Shown one piece after another: positions 8,213 to 19,994 of a stretch of 64,000 bases of DNA. The stretch's first letter is position 1. Every line of letters starts with the position of its first letter. Made by a program: the position numbers and the translations under genes. A model generated the notes under the pieces. The model ran no database searches, was not told the DNA's origin, and saw only the letters and a list, made by a program, of their open reading frames with translations. Location: assembly GCA_017936685.1 (NCBI GenBank), contig JAGBFA010000016.1, forward strand, positions 1 to 64,000, written 5' to 3'. This DNA is from Alistipes sp. Its GTDB lineage: Bacteria; Bacteroidota; Bacteroidia; Bacteroidales; Rikenellaceae.

Positions 8213-8440
8213 TGGCAAAGATACGAATAAGTCGAGAGAAAAAAGCAAGCTCGCTTGCATTTTTTCCGAGACGAAGTATCTTCGGCGCAGCCAAAGTACG
8301 AATAAGCCGAGAGAAAAAAGCAAGTTTACTTGCATTTTTTTCCGAGGCGCAGTATCTTCGACGAAGTCAAAGATACGAATAAGTGAGCGCAATGCCAAAT
8401 TTATTTGAGCATTGCCCAGCGGGAGTATGTTCGGCACAGC
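8213..8440. repeat. Tandem promoter-bearing repeats, three units
   Basis: Three diverged units of about 75 bp (8213-8288, 8289-8364, 8365-8437) share CAAAGATACGAATAAG and an A-rich AAAGCAA core. A fragment of a fourth fades into the sufB promoter. The small stem in each unit covaries: CAAGC/GCTTG, CAAGT/ACTTG, CAAAT/ATTTG. On the minus strand unit 3 contains TTTG-20 nt-TATCTTTG, and unit 1 has TATCTTTG with a weaker -33. Together they fill the 332-bp gap between ychF and sufB. Confidence 0.75.
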
Positions 8441-8490
8441 CAAATGATGATAAGCTGAGGACAAAAGAGGTTGGATTTGCATTTTTTTTG

Positions 8491-8498
8491 TAATTTTG
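8491..8498 (+). promoter_or_regulatory. Likely -7 box of the suf operon
   Basis: TAATTTTG matches TAnnTTTG and lies 20 bases before the sufB ATG. No good -33 TTTG is found at 19-21 nt, so this promoter may be weak or need an activator. Confidence 0.4.
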
Positions 8499-8518
8499 CA
8501 GGATATTAGCTGTGTGAT

Positions 8519-9964
<1,446 letters not shown>

Positions 9965-10002
9965 TCCGTGGATAAATGTTGAAAATCAAAAGAATGACAG
10001 AT

Positions 10003-10760
<758 letters not shown>

Positions 10761-10764
<4 letters not shown>

Positions 10765-11570
10765 CTGTCGACGGATTGATAACCGCGGCGGCAGCCGTGC
10801 CGCTGCCATCGGACGGACGTCTGACGGGCGGTGTGTATGTGTGGAACGGCGGCGACAGAGAGCTGACCGTGCCCGAGGGTGCACGCGCGTCGCTGTTGTT
10901 GCTGCATGCGGAGGAGCATAAGGCCGAGATCGGAATAGAGATCGGCCGCGGTGCGGAGCTGTCGGTGGTGGAGCTGTTCACCTCGGCCGCCGATGCCGTG
11001 CTGCACCTCACGCAAGACGAGGCGAGCCTGTGCCGCATGACGGCATTGGTGCTCTCGTCGGCTCGGGTGCACCACACTATCGATCTCGTGCAGCGCGATG
11101 CGAGGTTCGATCTGGGCGGCGCATTCGTGCTCTCGGGCGATGACCGCGCCGACTGGAAGATAGATGTCAACCACCGCAGTTCGGATTGCTCGTCGCGTTC
11201 GGTGGTCAAGGGTGTGGCTTCGGGTTCGGCATACGGCCGCTTCGGCGGACTGGTCTACGTGGCTCCCGACGCACAGCGCACCGATTCGCAGCAGACCAGC
11301 CGCAACGTCACCATAGGCCGCGATGCGCGCGTGGAGACTGCACCGCAGTTGGAGATATATGCCGACGACGTGAAGTGCAGCCACGGCGCGACGGTGGGGC
11401 AGATCGACGGCGAGGCCATCATGTATATGCGCCAGCGCGGCCTGACCGAGACGCAGGCACGCCGCTTGCAGATAGAGGGTTTCGTGGGCGATGCGGTGAT
11501 GCACTCGGCCGTCGAGAGCGTGGCGGAGCCGCTTGCGAGGATCGTTGCCGAGAAACTCGAAACAATATAG
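10761..11570 (+). CDS. sufD: Fe-S assembly subunit SufD, short form
   Basis: A 269-aa protein of the SufB/SufD beta-helix family, third partner of the scaffold. It is much shorter than E. coli SufD (423 aa) and lacks most of the N-terminal helical part. The conserved C-terminal section is present (VAPDAQRTDSQQTSRNVTIG, KCSHGATVGQIDGEAIMYMR, RRLQIEGFVGDAV). Such short forms appear to be common in Bacteroidetes, from memory. Its start overlaps the sufC stop, and sufS follows after four bases. I see no sign of truncation by mutation, because the frame is intact. Confidence 0.93.
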
Positions 11571-11574
11571 AATC

Positions 11575-12792
11575 ATGTTCGATGTCGAAAAAATACGTCG
11601 CGACTTCCCCATTCTGAGCGACACCGTACACGGCCGGCCGCTGGTCTACTTGGACAGCGGTGCCACGGCGCAGAAGCCGGCGTGCGTCATATCGCGCGTC
11701 GAGGAGCTTATGGCGCATGCCAATGCCAACGTGCATCGCGGCGTGCACCACCTCTCCGAGCAGATGACCGAGGAGTACGAGCAGGCGCGCGAGCGTGTCA
11801 GAGCCTTCATCGGTGCGCGCTCGACCGAGGAGATCGTATTCACCTCGGGTGCTACGGCCTCGATCAATCTGGTGGCATACGCATGGAGCCGCCGGTTCCT
11901 GCACCGCGGCGACAATATCGTGGTGAGCGAGATGGAGCATCACTCCAACATCGTCCCGTGGCAGCTGGCAGCCGAGATGTATGGTGCCGAGATACGTGTG
12001 CTGCCTTTCGACGAGGAGGGCCGTCTGATGACGGAGCGGTTGGACGATTTGATCGACGAGCGCACGCGCATGGTGGCCGTCACGCAGGCCTCGAATACGC
12101 TGGGCACGCGCCCCGATCTTAGGAGGGTGATCGATGCCGCACATGCCGCGGGTGCCGCCGTCATGGTCGACGGCTGCCAGGGCATAGTGCACGGCGGAGT
12201 CGACGTGACGGAGTTGGGGTGCGACTTCTACGCCTTTTCGGGACACAAGCTCTACGCCCCCACGGGCATAGGCGCGCTCTACGGCCGCCGCGAGCTGTTG
12301 CAGGAGATGCCCCCGTTCATGGGCGGCGGCGACATGGTCGACAAGGTGACTTTCGAGCGCACGACCTACGCTCCGCTGCCGCTGAAATTCGAGGCCGGAA
12401 CCTCCAATTTCATCGGTGCCGCGGGCTTGGGCGAGGCTATCGTCTACCTTTCGCAGTTCGATGCCGCCGAGGTTGAGGCTTACGAGCACGATCTTATGCG
12501 CTATGCCTCCGAGCGGCTTTCGGCCATCGACGGACTTCGCATCTACGGCACCACGCCCGATAAGTGCTCGATCCTGTCGTTCAATGTCGAGGGTGTGCAC
12601 AACTACGATATGGGCATGATACTCGATAAGTTAGGCATCGCCGTGCGCACGGGACACCACTGCGCCGAGCCTGTTATGACGCACTACGGCGTGGGCGGCA
12701 TGTGCCGCGCTTCGATAGCCATGTACAACACGCGCGAGGAGATCGATGCCCTGCATGCCGGAGTAGTCCGTGCGGTGAAGATGCTCAGATAA
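11575..12792 (+). CDS. sufS: Cysteine desulfurase SufS
   Basis: A 405-aa PLP enzyme that takes sulfur from cysteine for Fe-S assembly. The PLP lysine is Lys225 in FSGHKLYAPTG, and the persulfide-forming cysteine is Cys363 in RTGHHCAEPVM, the short-loop group II arrangement. SEMEHHSNIVPW is the conserved cofactor-side segment. The ATG at 11575 gives the usual N-terminus (FDVEKIRRDFPIL); a longer upstream frame overlaps sufD and is unlikely. SufS normally needs SufE or SufU as activator, and neither is visible next to the operon. A Cys replaces the common Ala in the VDGxQ motif (VDGCQG). Confidence 0.96.
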   Translation: MFDVEKIRRDFPILSDTVHGRPLVYLDSGATAQKPACVISRVEELMAHANANVHRGVHHLSEQMTEEYEQARERVRAFIGARSTEEIVFTSGATASINLVAYAWSRRFLHRGDNIVVSEMEHHSNIVPWQLAAEMYGAEIRVLPFDEEGRLMTERLDDLIDERTRMVAVTQASNTLGTRPDLRRVIDAAHAAGAAVMVDGCQGIVHGGVDVTELGCDFYAFSGHKLYAPTGIGALYGRRELLQEMPPFMGGGDMVDKVTFERTTYAPLPLKFEAGTSNFIGAAGLGEAIVYLSQFDAAEVEAYEHDLMRYASERLSAIDGLRIYGTTPDKCSILSFNVEGVHNYDMGMILDKLGIAVRTGHHCAEPVMTHYGVGGMCRASIAMYNTREEIDALHAGVVRAVKMLR

Positions 12793-12818
12793 GACGACAA
12801 ATTAATACTTTTCATACA

Positions 12819-13508
12819 ATGTTTATCGTATTGGAGGGGCTCGACGGAGCCGGTAAATCGACACAGATAGAGCTGATACGCAAGATGTTCGCCCAGCGCG
12901 GCATAGAGAGCGAATACGTCCACTTCCCGCGCTTCGATTCGCCCGTCTACGGCGATCTGATAGCGCGCTTTCTGCGCGGCGATCTGGGTACGGTCGATTC
13001 GGTCGATCCCTATTTGGTGGCGTTGCTCTTCGCCGGCGACCGTGCCGACGCCTCGTCGATGATCCGCAGCTGGTTAGCCGCAGGGCGTGTGGTCATTGCC
13101 GACCGCTATGTCTACTCCAACATCGGTTATCAGTGCGCCAAGCTGCCCACGGCCGAGCAGCGCGCGGCACTGCGCGACTGGATCGTGAAGACCGAATACG
13201 AATATTTCGCCATTCCCCGCCCCGACGTGTCGCTCTTTCTCGACGTGCCCTTCGCCTTCACCGAGCGCAAGCTGACGCAGACGCGCGAGGGCGACGACCG
13301 CGCCTATCTGCGCGGCGGACACGACATACACGAATCGTCGCTCGACCTGCAACGTTCGGTGAGGGAGGTATATCTCTCGGCGGCCGAAACCGACCCCACG
13401 CTGCATGTCGTCGATTGCAGCGACTGCGAGGGGCGCATGTGCTCGCCCGAGGGCATATTCGAGAGGATAGAGAGGGTGTTGAACCGCGTCATCGATCGCC
13501 GGTCATGA
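12819..13508 (+). CDS. tmk: Thymidylate kinase
   Basis: A 229-aa kinase that phosphorylates dTMP to dTDP for DNA synthesis. The P-loop is GLDGAGKST (7-15), and the DRY motif lies in IADRYVYSNIGYQ. The LID region is REGDDRAYLRGGHDIHE. The start at 12819 puts the P-loop at the usual position; the longer frame upstream runs into sufS. It follows sufS by 26 bases and overlaps the next gene by ATGA, so it is probably the fifth gene of the operon. Confidence 0.94.
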   Translation: MFIVLEGLDGAGKSTQIELIRKMFAQRGIESEYVHFPRFDSPVYGDLIARFLRGDLGTVDSVDPYLVALLFAGDRADASSMIRSWLAAGRVVIADRYVYSNIGYQCAKLPTAEQRAALRDWIVKTEYEYFAIPRPDVSLFLDVPFAFTERKLTQTREGDDRAYLRGGHDIHESSLDLQRSVREVYLSAAETDPTLHVVDCSDCEGRMCSPEGIFERIERVLNRVIDRRS

Positions 13509-14593
13509 ATCCGCGCCGAGTCGATAAAACGCTGGCTCTGGCGCGATGGATCGTCGGCGCGACATTCGTGCTGTCGGGTTTCGTCAAGTCGGTCGATCCG
13601 GTGGGGACATCGATCTTCATCGACGAATATCTTGTTACATATTCGCTCGCGTGGCTCAAACCGGCGAGCCTTGTGCTGGCCGTAGCGTTGGGCGCGGCGG
13701 AGCTGTCGATCGGCGTGATGCTGTGCCTGAGGCTCGCCACGCGTCTTGCGTCGCTGCTGTCGACCGTTGCCCTTGCTCTCTTCACCGTCGTCACGCTGCT
13801 GAGTGCCACGCTGCTGCCCATCGCCGACTGCGGCTGCTTCGGCGATGCGCTGTCGCTGTCGCCGTGGGCGACGTTCGCAAAAAACATCGTGCTGCTGCCC
13901 ATGTCGTATCTGGTATGGCGCAGCGTGCGCTCCGAGGAGCTGTGGTGCATGTCGCGCCGCACTGCCGCGGCGGTTGCGGTGACGGTGGCCGCTGCCGCGG
14001 GTATCAACATATACGCCCTGCGCCATCTGCCGCTGATCGATTTTCTGCCCTATAAGGTGGGTGTCGATCTGCGCGGGGAGATCGGCCGCGAGCGCGAGTC
14101 GCTGGCCGCGGCACAGCGCACGGTGATGGTGTGCCGCAACGAGTCGACGGGCGAGGTGGCGGAGTTCGACTCGGAGGATCCCGCATGGTGGGAGGGCTGG
14201 GAGGTGATCTCGACCCGTTCGGAGGGCAGCGCGGAGCAGAGCCGTTTCTCGGATTTCGCACTCTATTCGGCCGTTGGCGAGGAGCTTACCGACGATGTGC
14301 TGGGCTATGCCGCACGGCAGCACTTGCTCTGCATAGCGCGCATGGACTATCTTTCGCCGCGGCGTCAGCATAAGATCGATGCCTTTTTATCGAGGGCCGA
14401 GGAGCGCGGCGAGAGGGTGTTGTGCCTTACGGCGGACGATCTCGACGGTGAGACGCTCATCGTGGCCGGACATGCCCTGAGATGCTGTAATGTCGATGCC
14501 ATGGTCATGCGCAGCATGTTGCGTGCAGGGGCCGGCGTGGTGACTCTCGATGACGGCGTGATAGTCGACAAACGCTGCTGGCGCGATATGTAA
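13505..14593 (+). CDS. MauE/DoxX-like membrane protein (BT_3928-type)
   Basis: A 362-aa protein with four N-terminal membrane helices of the DoxX/MauE type (residues 1-145), a fifth hydrophobic segment near 155-175, and a soluble C-terminal domain. The motif ADCGCFGD with two close cysteines sits at the end of helix 3, as in MauE-like proteins linked to thiol redox chemistry. The ending TLDDGVIVDKRCWRDM is typical of Bacteroidetes members as I recall them. Function is not established; a role in disulfide or quinone redox is an inference. It overlaps tmk by four bases and is followed by a strong terminator. Confidence 0.75.
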   Translation: MNPRRVDKTLALARWIVGATFVLSGFVKSVDPVGTSIFIDEYLVTYSLAWLKPASLVLAVALGAAELSIGVMLCLRLATRLASLLSTVALALFTVVTLLSATLLPIADCGCFGDALSLSPWATFAKNIVLLPMSYLVWRSVRSEELWCMSRRTAAAVAVTVAAAAGINIYALRHLPLIDFLPYKVGVDLRGEIGRERESLAAAQRTVMVCRNESTGEVAEFDSEDPAWWEGWEVISTRSEGSAEQSRFSDFALYSAVGEELTDDVLGYAARQHLLCIARMDYLSPRRQHKIDAFLSRAEERGERVLCLTADDLDGETLIVAGHALRCCNVDAMVMRSMLRAGAGVVTLDDGVIVDKRCWRDM

Positions 14594-14616
14594 TGCGCAG
14601 AGAGACATTTGGCAGG

Positions 14617-14655
14617 AAAATTGACCGTTCGGCGTAGAACGGTCAATTTTTCTTT
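14617..14655 (+). terminator. Rho-independent terminator after suf-tmk operon
   Basis: A perfect 14-bp stem AAAATTGACCGTTC/GAACGGTCAATTTT (14617-14630 and 14637-14650) with a 6-nt loop is followed by a T-rich run. It lies between the stop at 14593 and the start of the efflux operon, and argues against the upstream TTG start for the next gene. Confidence 0.85.
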
Positions 14656-14659
14656 GTGT

Positions 14660-15691
14660 ATGCGTATCATCTCTCTATTTTCCATTGCTCTTTTGGCGGT
14701 GGCATGCGGTTCGGGCAGTGAGACTGCCGCGCCGTCGGTGCGTCCGGTGAAGTGTGTCGTGGCGGCCTCGACCAAGTTCGTAAACAAGGATTTCGCAGGA
14801 TTGTCTACGGCCGACGATGCCACCAACATGGCCTTCAAGATATCGGGTCAGGTAAAGTCGATCCCCGTGTCGAAGGGACAGACGGTCCGGCGCGGAGAGC
14901 TGCTGGCCGAGCTCGACCCGCGCGACGTGGAGTTGCAGGTGGAGTCGGCGCGTGCCGCCTACAAGCAGGCCTCGTCGCGGCTGGAACGCGCGCGGCGGTT
15001 GTTGTCGCACGATGCCATCTCGCGTCAGGAATTCGAGTCTGCGCAGACGGATTATACGCAGTCGAAGTCGGTCTACGACAATGCCGTCGACCTGCTCTCG
15101 GACACGCGTCTGACGGCTCCGTTCGACGGAGTGGTGGAGCGCACGTATGCCGATGCCTACGAGCGCGTGGCCTCGGGACAGACCATCGTGCGCATCGTCA
15201 ATCCCGTCTCGACGACCGTTGAGTTCACCTCGCCCGAGAGTATGCTGGCGCAGCTGTCGTCGCCCTCGACGCACTTCTCCGTAACGTTCGACAGCTATCG
15301 CGGTGTGCGCTTCGACGCGGTGATGAAGAGCTATGCCCGCACCTCGTCCGATGCCTCGGGCTTTCCCGTGTCGCTGCGTCTTGTCGATGTCGATCAGGCG
15401 CGTTACTCCATCTCGCCCGGCATGACATGCGTCATCACGGTGTCGACTGCCGAGAGCGATCGTGAAGCCGTATCGGTGCCCATATCCGCAATATATGCTC
15501 CGGCTACGGGCGGCAATTTCGTGTGGACGGTCAATGCCGACGACCGCGTGAAGAGTCGTGCCGTCACGCTCGGCGAAATCTTCGGCGACGACATGGTGGT
15601 GGTGCTCTCGGGCTTGGAGCCGGGCGAAAGGGTAGTCGTGGCAGGCGTCTATCAGCTGATGGACGGCGAGAAGGTGAGAGTGATAAACTAA
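14660..15691 (+). CDS. RND efflux periplasmic adaptor (lipoprotein)
   Basis: A 343-aa membrane fusion protein that links an RND pump to its outer-membrane channel. The N-terminus MRIISLFSIALLAVACGSGS is a lipoprotein signal with Cys17. Then come the lipoyl half-motif (ISGQVKSIPVSKGQTVRRGE), a coiled-coil hairpin (about 85-145), the second lipoyl half (LTAPFDGVVERTYA), a beta-barrel and a membrane-proximal domain. The start at 14660 is downstream of a terminator hairpin, so the longer frame from 14609 is rejected. It is the first gene of a three-gene efflux operon. Confidence 0.92.
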   Translation: MRIISLFSIALLAVACGSGSETAAPSVRPVKCVVAASTKFVNKDFAGLSTADDATNMAFKISGQVKSIPVSKGQTVRRGELLAELDPRDVELQVESARAAYKQASSRLERARRLLSHDAISRQEFESAQTDYTQSKSVYDNAVDLLSDTRLTAPFDGVVERTYADAYERVASGQTIVRIVNPVSTTVEFTSPESMLAQLSSPSTHFSVTFDSYRGVRFDAVMKSYARTSSDASGFPVSLRLVDVDQARYSISPGMTCVITVSTAESDREAVSVPISAIYAPATGGNFVWTVNADDRVKSRAVTLGEIFGDDMVVVLSGLEPGERVVVAGVYQLMDGEKVRVIN

Positions 15692-15704
15692 TCTGCCGAA
15701 GCCT

Positions 15705-18700
15705 ATGTTCAATATAACCGAATATGCCATGCGCCGCGAGCAGGTGGTGTGGTTTTTCCTTGCATTGATGCTCTTGGGCGGCATATATGCCTTCGTCAAG
15801 TTGGGCAAGAAGGAGGATTCGACCTTCACGATAAAGACGGCTGTGGTGACATGCCCCTATCCGGGTGCCACGCCCGAGGAGGTCGAGCAGCTCGTCACCG
15901 AGCCGTTCGAGCGCGAGATACGCACGTTGAGCTCGGTCTACAAGATCACCTCCGAGTCGCGTTTCGGCTTGATGCGTCTTACCGTCGAGCTGCTGCCCTC
16001 GACACCTGCCGACCGCACGCCGCAGCTGTGGGACGAGCTTCGGCGCAAGGTCGACAACGTCACCCCGCGCCTGCCCGACGGAGTGGGCACAGTGTATGTG
16101 GCCGACGACTTCGGCGACGTCTACGGCCTGTACTACGCGCTGCTCTCGGACGACGGATACTCGTGGAGCGAGCTGCGCCGCTACGCGCTCGACCTGCAAA
16201 CGCGACTCTATGCGGTGGAGGGCGTGCAGAAGGTGATGCTCTACGGCGAGCAGACCCCCGTGGTCGATATATATGCCAGCATATCCACTCTGGCCAACTT
16301 CAACATACGTCCCGAGCAGATAGCCTCGGTCATGGCCGAGCAGAATGCCGTGGTGGCCATAGGCGACCGTCTGGCCGGAGAGCTCGAAATAGAGATCGTC
16401 GAGACGGGTGCCTACACCTCGGTCGATGATATTGCCGATCAGCTGCTGATGGCTGCCGACGGCAAGCAGTATCGTCTGGGCGACGTGGCACGCATCGAGC
16501 GCGGCTACAAACAGCCCGCATCGACGATGCTCCGCGTCGACGGCCGCCGCGCCATAGGTATAGCCGTGGCCACCGATCCGCAGCTGGATATCGTGGCCGT
16601 GGGCAATCATATCGAGAGTGTGCTCCAAGGCGAGATGAACCGCATACCGCGCGGCATCGAGCTGACGACGCTCTATGCCGAAAACCGCATTGCGGCCCAG
16701 GCCAACAACACGTTTCTGGTCAATCTGCTCGAATCGGTGGCCATCGTCGTGCTGCTCATCATGCTCATCATGGGTGCGCGTGCGGGTCTACTGGTCGGCT
16801 CGTCGCTGTTGCTGGACATAGGCGGCACGCTGCTGCTGATGCTCGCCGCCGGCGAGGGGCTCAACCGCACCTCGCTGGCGGGATTCATCATAGCCATGGG
16901 CATGTTGGTCGATAACGCCATCGTGGTGACCGACAACGCCCGCATGCTCATGCGCAGCGGCATGAATGCCCGCGATGCCTTTTTGGAGGGGGCCACCGCT
17001 CCGCGCTGGGGATTGTTGGGTGCCACGCTTATCGCCGTCATATCGTTTTTCCCGCTGTATCTGGCACCCTCGTCGGTGGCCGAGATCGTCAAACCGCTGT
17101 TCGTTGTCATCGCCGTGTCGCTTCTGCTGAGCTGGCTGCTGGCACTGACTCAGGTGCCGATGATGGGGCAGCGCATGCTGCGTGCCGACACCGCAGCCGC
17201 CGGCAAGGCTCCGCGGCTGTCGCGCTTCTCCTCTTTCGTGCGCACGCTGATCCGCTACCGCTGGGCAACGGTGGCCTGTGTGGCCGCGCTGTTCGCCCTG
17301 TCGCTCTATGCCATGGGGCGTATGCCGCAAAACTTCTTCCCGCAGCTGAACAAACCCTATTTCCGAGCCGACGTGCTGCTGCCCGAGGGCTATAACATAG
17401 AGGCTACGCAGAGCCGTCTCGACGAGATTGCGGCGTGGCTCGGCGAGCAGCCCGAGGTGGCGCGCGTATCCACTACGGCCGGAAGCACTCCGCCGCGCTA
17501 CTATCTGGCCAGCGGCAGCCAGTCCGACCGGCCTAACTACGGCAACATACTCGTCGAGGTGCACTCCCAGCGGCAGACCGCGGAGGTGGAGCGGCGGCTG
17601 GACGAGCATGTCACGGCGACGATGCCCGACGTGTGGCTGCGCTCGTCTCTGTTCAAGCTCTCGCCCGTGCCCGAGGCCACCATCGAGATAGGCTTCATCG
17701 GCCGCAATATCGATACGCTGCGCCGTCTGACCGGTGCGGTGACCGATCTGATGCGCCGGCGCGACGACACGCGCAACGTGCGCAACAGCTGGGGCAACCG
17801 CATACCGGTGTGGCTGCCGCAATATTCGCAGATCAAGGGACAGCGCATAGGCATCTCGCGCAGCCGTGCGGCGCAGTGGCTGAGGGTTGCCACCGAGGGT
17901 TATACGCTGGGCACCTATCGCGAGGGCGACCGTGTGATGCCGATACTGTTGAAGGAGGACAACATAGCCTCCACCAACCTGACCAACATGCAGGCCATGC
18001 CCGTCTTCTCGCAGAGCGGCAAGGCATACTCCATCGAGCAGGCCAGCGACGGGTTTCGCTTCGACTTCGTGCCGCCGGTCATCAAACGCTACAACGGCGA
18101 GCGGGTGATGAAGGCGCAGTGCGATCCCCGCCGCGGAGTCAACACCATAGCTCTCGCGGAGTCGCTGCTGTCGGAGGTCGAATCGGCCGTTGCGTTGCCC
18201 GACGGCTATGAGATGAAGATATTCGGCGAGCAGGAGAGTCGCAGCGAGTCGAACGAGGCACTGGCCGCCTACATGCCGCTGACGCTGATTCTGATATTCG
18301 TCATCTTGCTGCTGTTGTTCGGCAATTACCGCTCGCCGGTGGTCATCTGCCTGATGATCCCGTTAGTGGGTATCGGTGTCGTGGGAGGATTGGCCTTAAC
18401 GGGCAAGATGTTCGACTTCTTCTCGCTGTTGGGATTGCTCGGCCTGATAGGCATGAATGTGAAGAACGCCGTGATCATGGTCTCACGCATCGACGAGCTG
18501 CGCGAACGGGGCACACCGCCTCTCGATGCCGTCGTCGGCTCGGCGGCCGACAGATTCGTGCCGGTGGTCGTAGCCTCGGGTACGACCGTGCTGGGTCTGC
18601 TGCCGCTGCTGTTCGATTCGATGTTCGGCAGCATGGCCGCCACGATCATGGGCGGCCTGATGGTGGCCACATTGCTGACTCTGTGCATATTGCCGGTGGT

Positions 18701-18737
18701 ATACTCGATATTCTACAATATTCACGAAAACAAATGA
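15705..18737 (+). CDS. RND efflux transporter, AcrB-like inner-membrane pump
   Basis: A 1010-aa proton-driven pump with two six-helix repeats and large periplasmic loops. The N-terminal porter signature CPYPGATPEEVEQLVTEP is typical of the family. In helix 4 the usual Asp-Asp pair reads Asp403-Asn404 (GMLVDNAIVVTDN), so only one acidic residue is kept. Helix 10-12 regions (LILIFVILLLLFGNYRSPVV, LLGLIGMNVKNAVIMVSRI) are intact. Substrate cannot be told from sequence. It sits 13 bases after the adaptor and 3 bases before the channel gene, forming a complete export system. Confidence 0.95.
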   Translation: MFNITEYAMRREQVVWFFLALMLLGGIYAFVKLGKKEDSTFTIKTAVVTCPYPGATPEEVEQLVTEPFEREIRTLSSVYKITSESRFGLMRLTVELLPSTPADRTPQLWDELRRKVDNVTPRLPDGVGTVYVADDFGDVYGLYYALLSDDGYSWSELRRYALDLQTRLYAVEGVQKVMLYGEQTPVVDIYASISTLANFNIRPEQIASVMAEQNAVVAIGDRLAGELEIEIVETGAYTSVDDIADQLLMAADGKQYRLGDVARIERGYKQPASTMLRVDGRRAIGIAVATDPQLDIVAVGNHIESVLQGEMNRIPRGIELTTLYAENRIAAQANNTFLVNLLESVAIVVLLIMLIMGARAGLLVGSSLLLDIGGTLLLMLAAGEGLNRTSLAGFIIAMGMLVDNAIVVTDNARMLMRSGMNARDAFLEGATAPRWGLLGATLIAVISFFPLYLAPSSVAEIVKPLFVVIAVSLLLSWLLALTQVPMMGQRMLRADTAAAGKAPRLSRFSSFVRTLIRYRWATVACVAALFALSLYAMGRMPQNFFPQLNKPYFRADVLLPEGYNIEATQSRLDEIAAWLGEQPEVARVSTTAGSTPPRYYLASGSQSDRPNYGNILVEVHSQRQTAEVERRLDEHVTATMPDVWLRSSLFKLSPVPEATIEIGFIGRNIDTLRRLTGAVTDLMRRRDDTRNVRNSWGNRIPVWLPQYSQIKGQRIGISRSRAAQWLRVATEGYTLGTYREGDRVMPILLKEDNIASTNLTNMQAMPVFSQSGKAYSIEQASDGFRFDFVPPVIKRYNGERVMKAQCDPRRGVNTIALAESLLSEVESAVALPDGYEMKIFGEQESRSESNEALAAYMPLTLILIFVILLLLFGNYRSPVVICLMIPLVGIGVVGGLALTGKMFDFFSLLGLLGLIGMNVKNAVIMVSRIDELRERGTPPLDAVVGSAADRFVPVVVASGTTVLGLLPLLFDSMFGSMAATIMGGLMVATLLTLCILPVVYSIFYNIHENK

Positions 18738-18740
18738 CAC

Positions 18741-19994
18741 ATGTCTAAGAGATTGTTTCTATCGATTGCTTTCATCGTCTCTGCGGCCGCTGCTCCGCTT
18801 CGGGCGCAGATCTCGGTCGAGGAGTACCGTTTGGCCGTGGCCGATTACAGCTGGACCTTGCAGCAGACGCGCTCACGGAGCGAGGCGGCGCGTGAGTCGA
18901 TGGCACGCGCCCATACCGGTTACCTGCCCTCGCTGTCGGCCACAGGCTCGTTTACGCAGACGTTCCGCAAATTCAGCGGCTTGGAGCCGTGGACATCGTC
19001 GCTGCGGCCGCAGATCGAACAGACCGTATATGGCGGCGGAGCCGTCGAGGCCGATTACCGTCAGGCGCAGCTGGCCTACGACATAGCCTTGTGCGCCGAG
19101 CAGACCTCGTGGTTCGACGTGCGTTATGCGGCCGACTATGCCTACTGGTCGCTGTCGCGCGCCGAAAACTATTTGAAGGCCATACGCGACTATGTGGCTA
19201 TCGTGGCATCGTTGCAGCAGGTGGTGCACCGCCGTTTCGAGGAGGGGTATATCGCCAAGGGCGACGTGTTGCAGATCGATTCGCGCATGAGCGATGCCGA
19301 GTATCAGTTAGTGGCTGCCGAGCACGCCTATACGGTGGCACTGCACAACTTCAACATAATGTGCGGCGACGAGGTGGAGCGCGAGGTGATACTCTCGCAG
19401 AGCATACTCGATACTGTCGCGCGGCCGCAGCGCATGTCCATGTCGGAGATCACTGTGCGGCGTGCCGATTTCACCGCTTCGCGCATGCGCACCGATGCGG
19501 CGCAGTGGGGTGTGAAGAGGGTGCGTGCCGACTATCTGCCCAAGGTGGCGGTGGGTGTGTTCGGCGCGTGGCAGCCCTATACGCCCAACTCGACGGGCAA
19601 GACCTATGTCGACGGCGGCGCATATCTCTCGCTCAGCGTGCCGATATTCCACTTTCGCGAACGCTCGCATGCCGTGCGTGCGGCAGAGCAGACGGTGCGG
19701 CAGAGCGAGTTGCAGTCGGCCGAGCTGTACGATGCGATCCTCGGGGAGGAGATCGACGGCTGGACGGCTTTGGAAAGTGCCCGTGCGCAGATGCTCAGCT
19801 CGCAGCAGAGCCTCGATCTGGCGGCCGAGAACCTCGAAATAAGCACCTACTCCTACGGCGAGGGACTGGCCACGATACTCGATGTGATGCAGGCGCAGAT
19901 CAGCTGGTTGCAGATCTACACCAACGCCATCACCGCACAGTTCAACTATGCGGTGGCGGTGGCGTCGTATGCGCGCATAACATCTATGCCGTGA
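18741..19994 (+). CDS. TolC-like outer-membrane efflux channel
   Basis: A 417-aa protein with an N-terminal signal peptide (cleavage near PLRAQ) and two long heptad-rich helical repeats, the outer-membrane factor fold that forms a trimeric channel. Landmarks are LPSLSATGSFTQTF in the first strand region and YGEGLATILDVMQAQISWLQ near the end, the standard repeat-2 motif. It completes the adaptor-pump-channel operon. Its last 11 bases overlap the convergent OsmC gene. Confidence 0.92.
   Translation: MSKRLFLSIAFIVSAAAAPLRAQISVEEYRLAVADYSWTLQQTRSRSEAARESMARAHTGYLPSLSATGSFTQTFRKFSGLEPWTSSLRPQIEQTVYGGGAVEADYRQAQLAYDIALCAEQTSWFDVRYAADYAYWSLSRAENYLKAIRDYVAIVASLQQVVHRRFEEGYIAKGDVLQIDSRMSDAEYQLVAAEHAYTVALHNFNIMCGDEVEREVILSQSILDTVARPQRMSMSEITVRRADFTASRMRTDAAQWGVKRVRADYLPKVAVGVFGAWQPYTPNSTGKTYVDGGAYLSLSVPIFHFRERSHAVRAAEQTVRQSELQSAELYDAILGEEIDGWTALESARAQMLSSQQSLDLAAENLEISTYSYGEGLATILDVMQAQISWLQIYTNAITAQFNYAVAVASYARITSMP

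Noticed and set aside
14609..14659. TTG start for the efflux adaptor
   Set aside because: The codons lie in a terminator hairpin; the lipoprotein signal starts at 14660.
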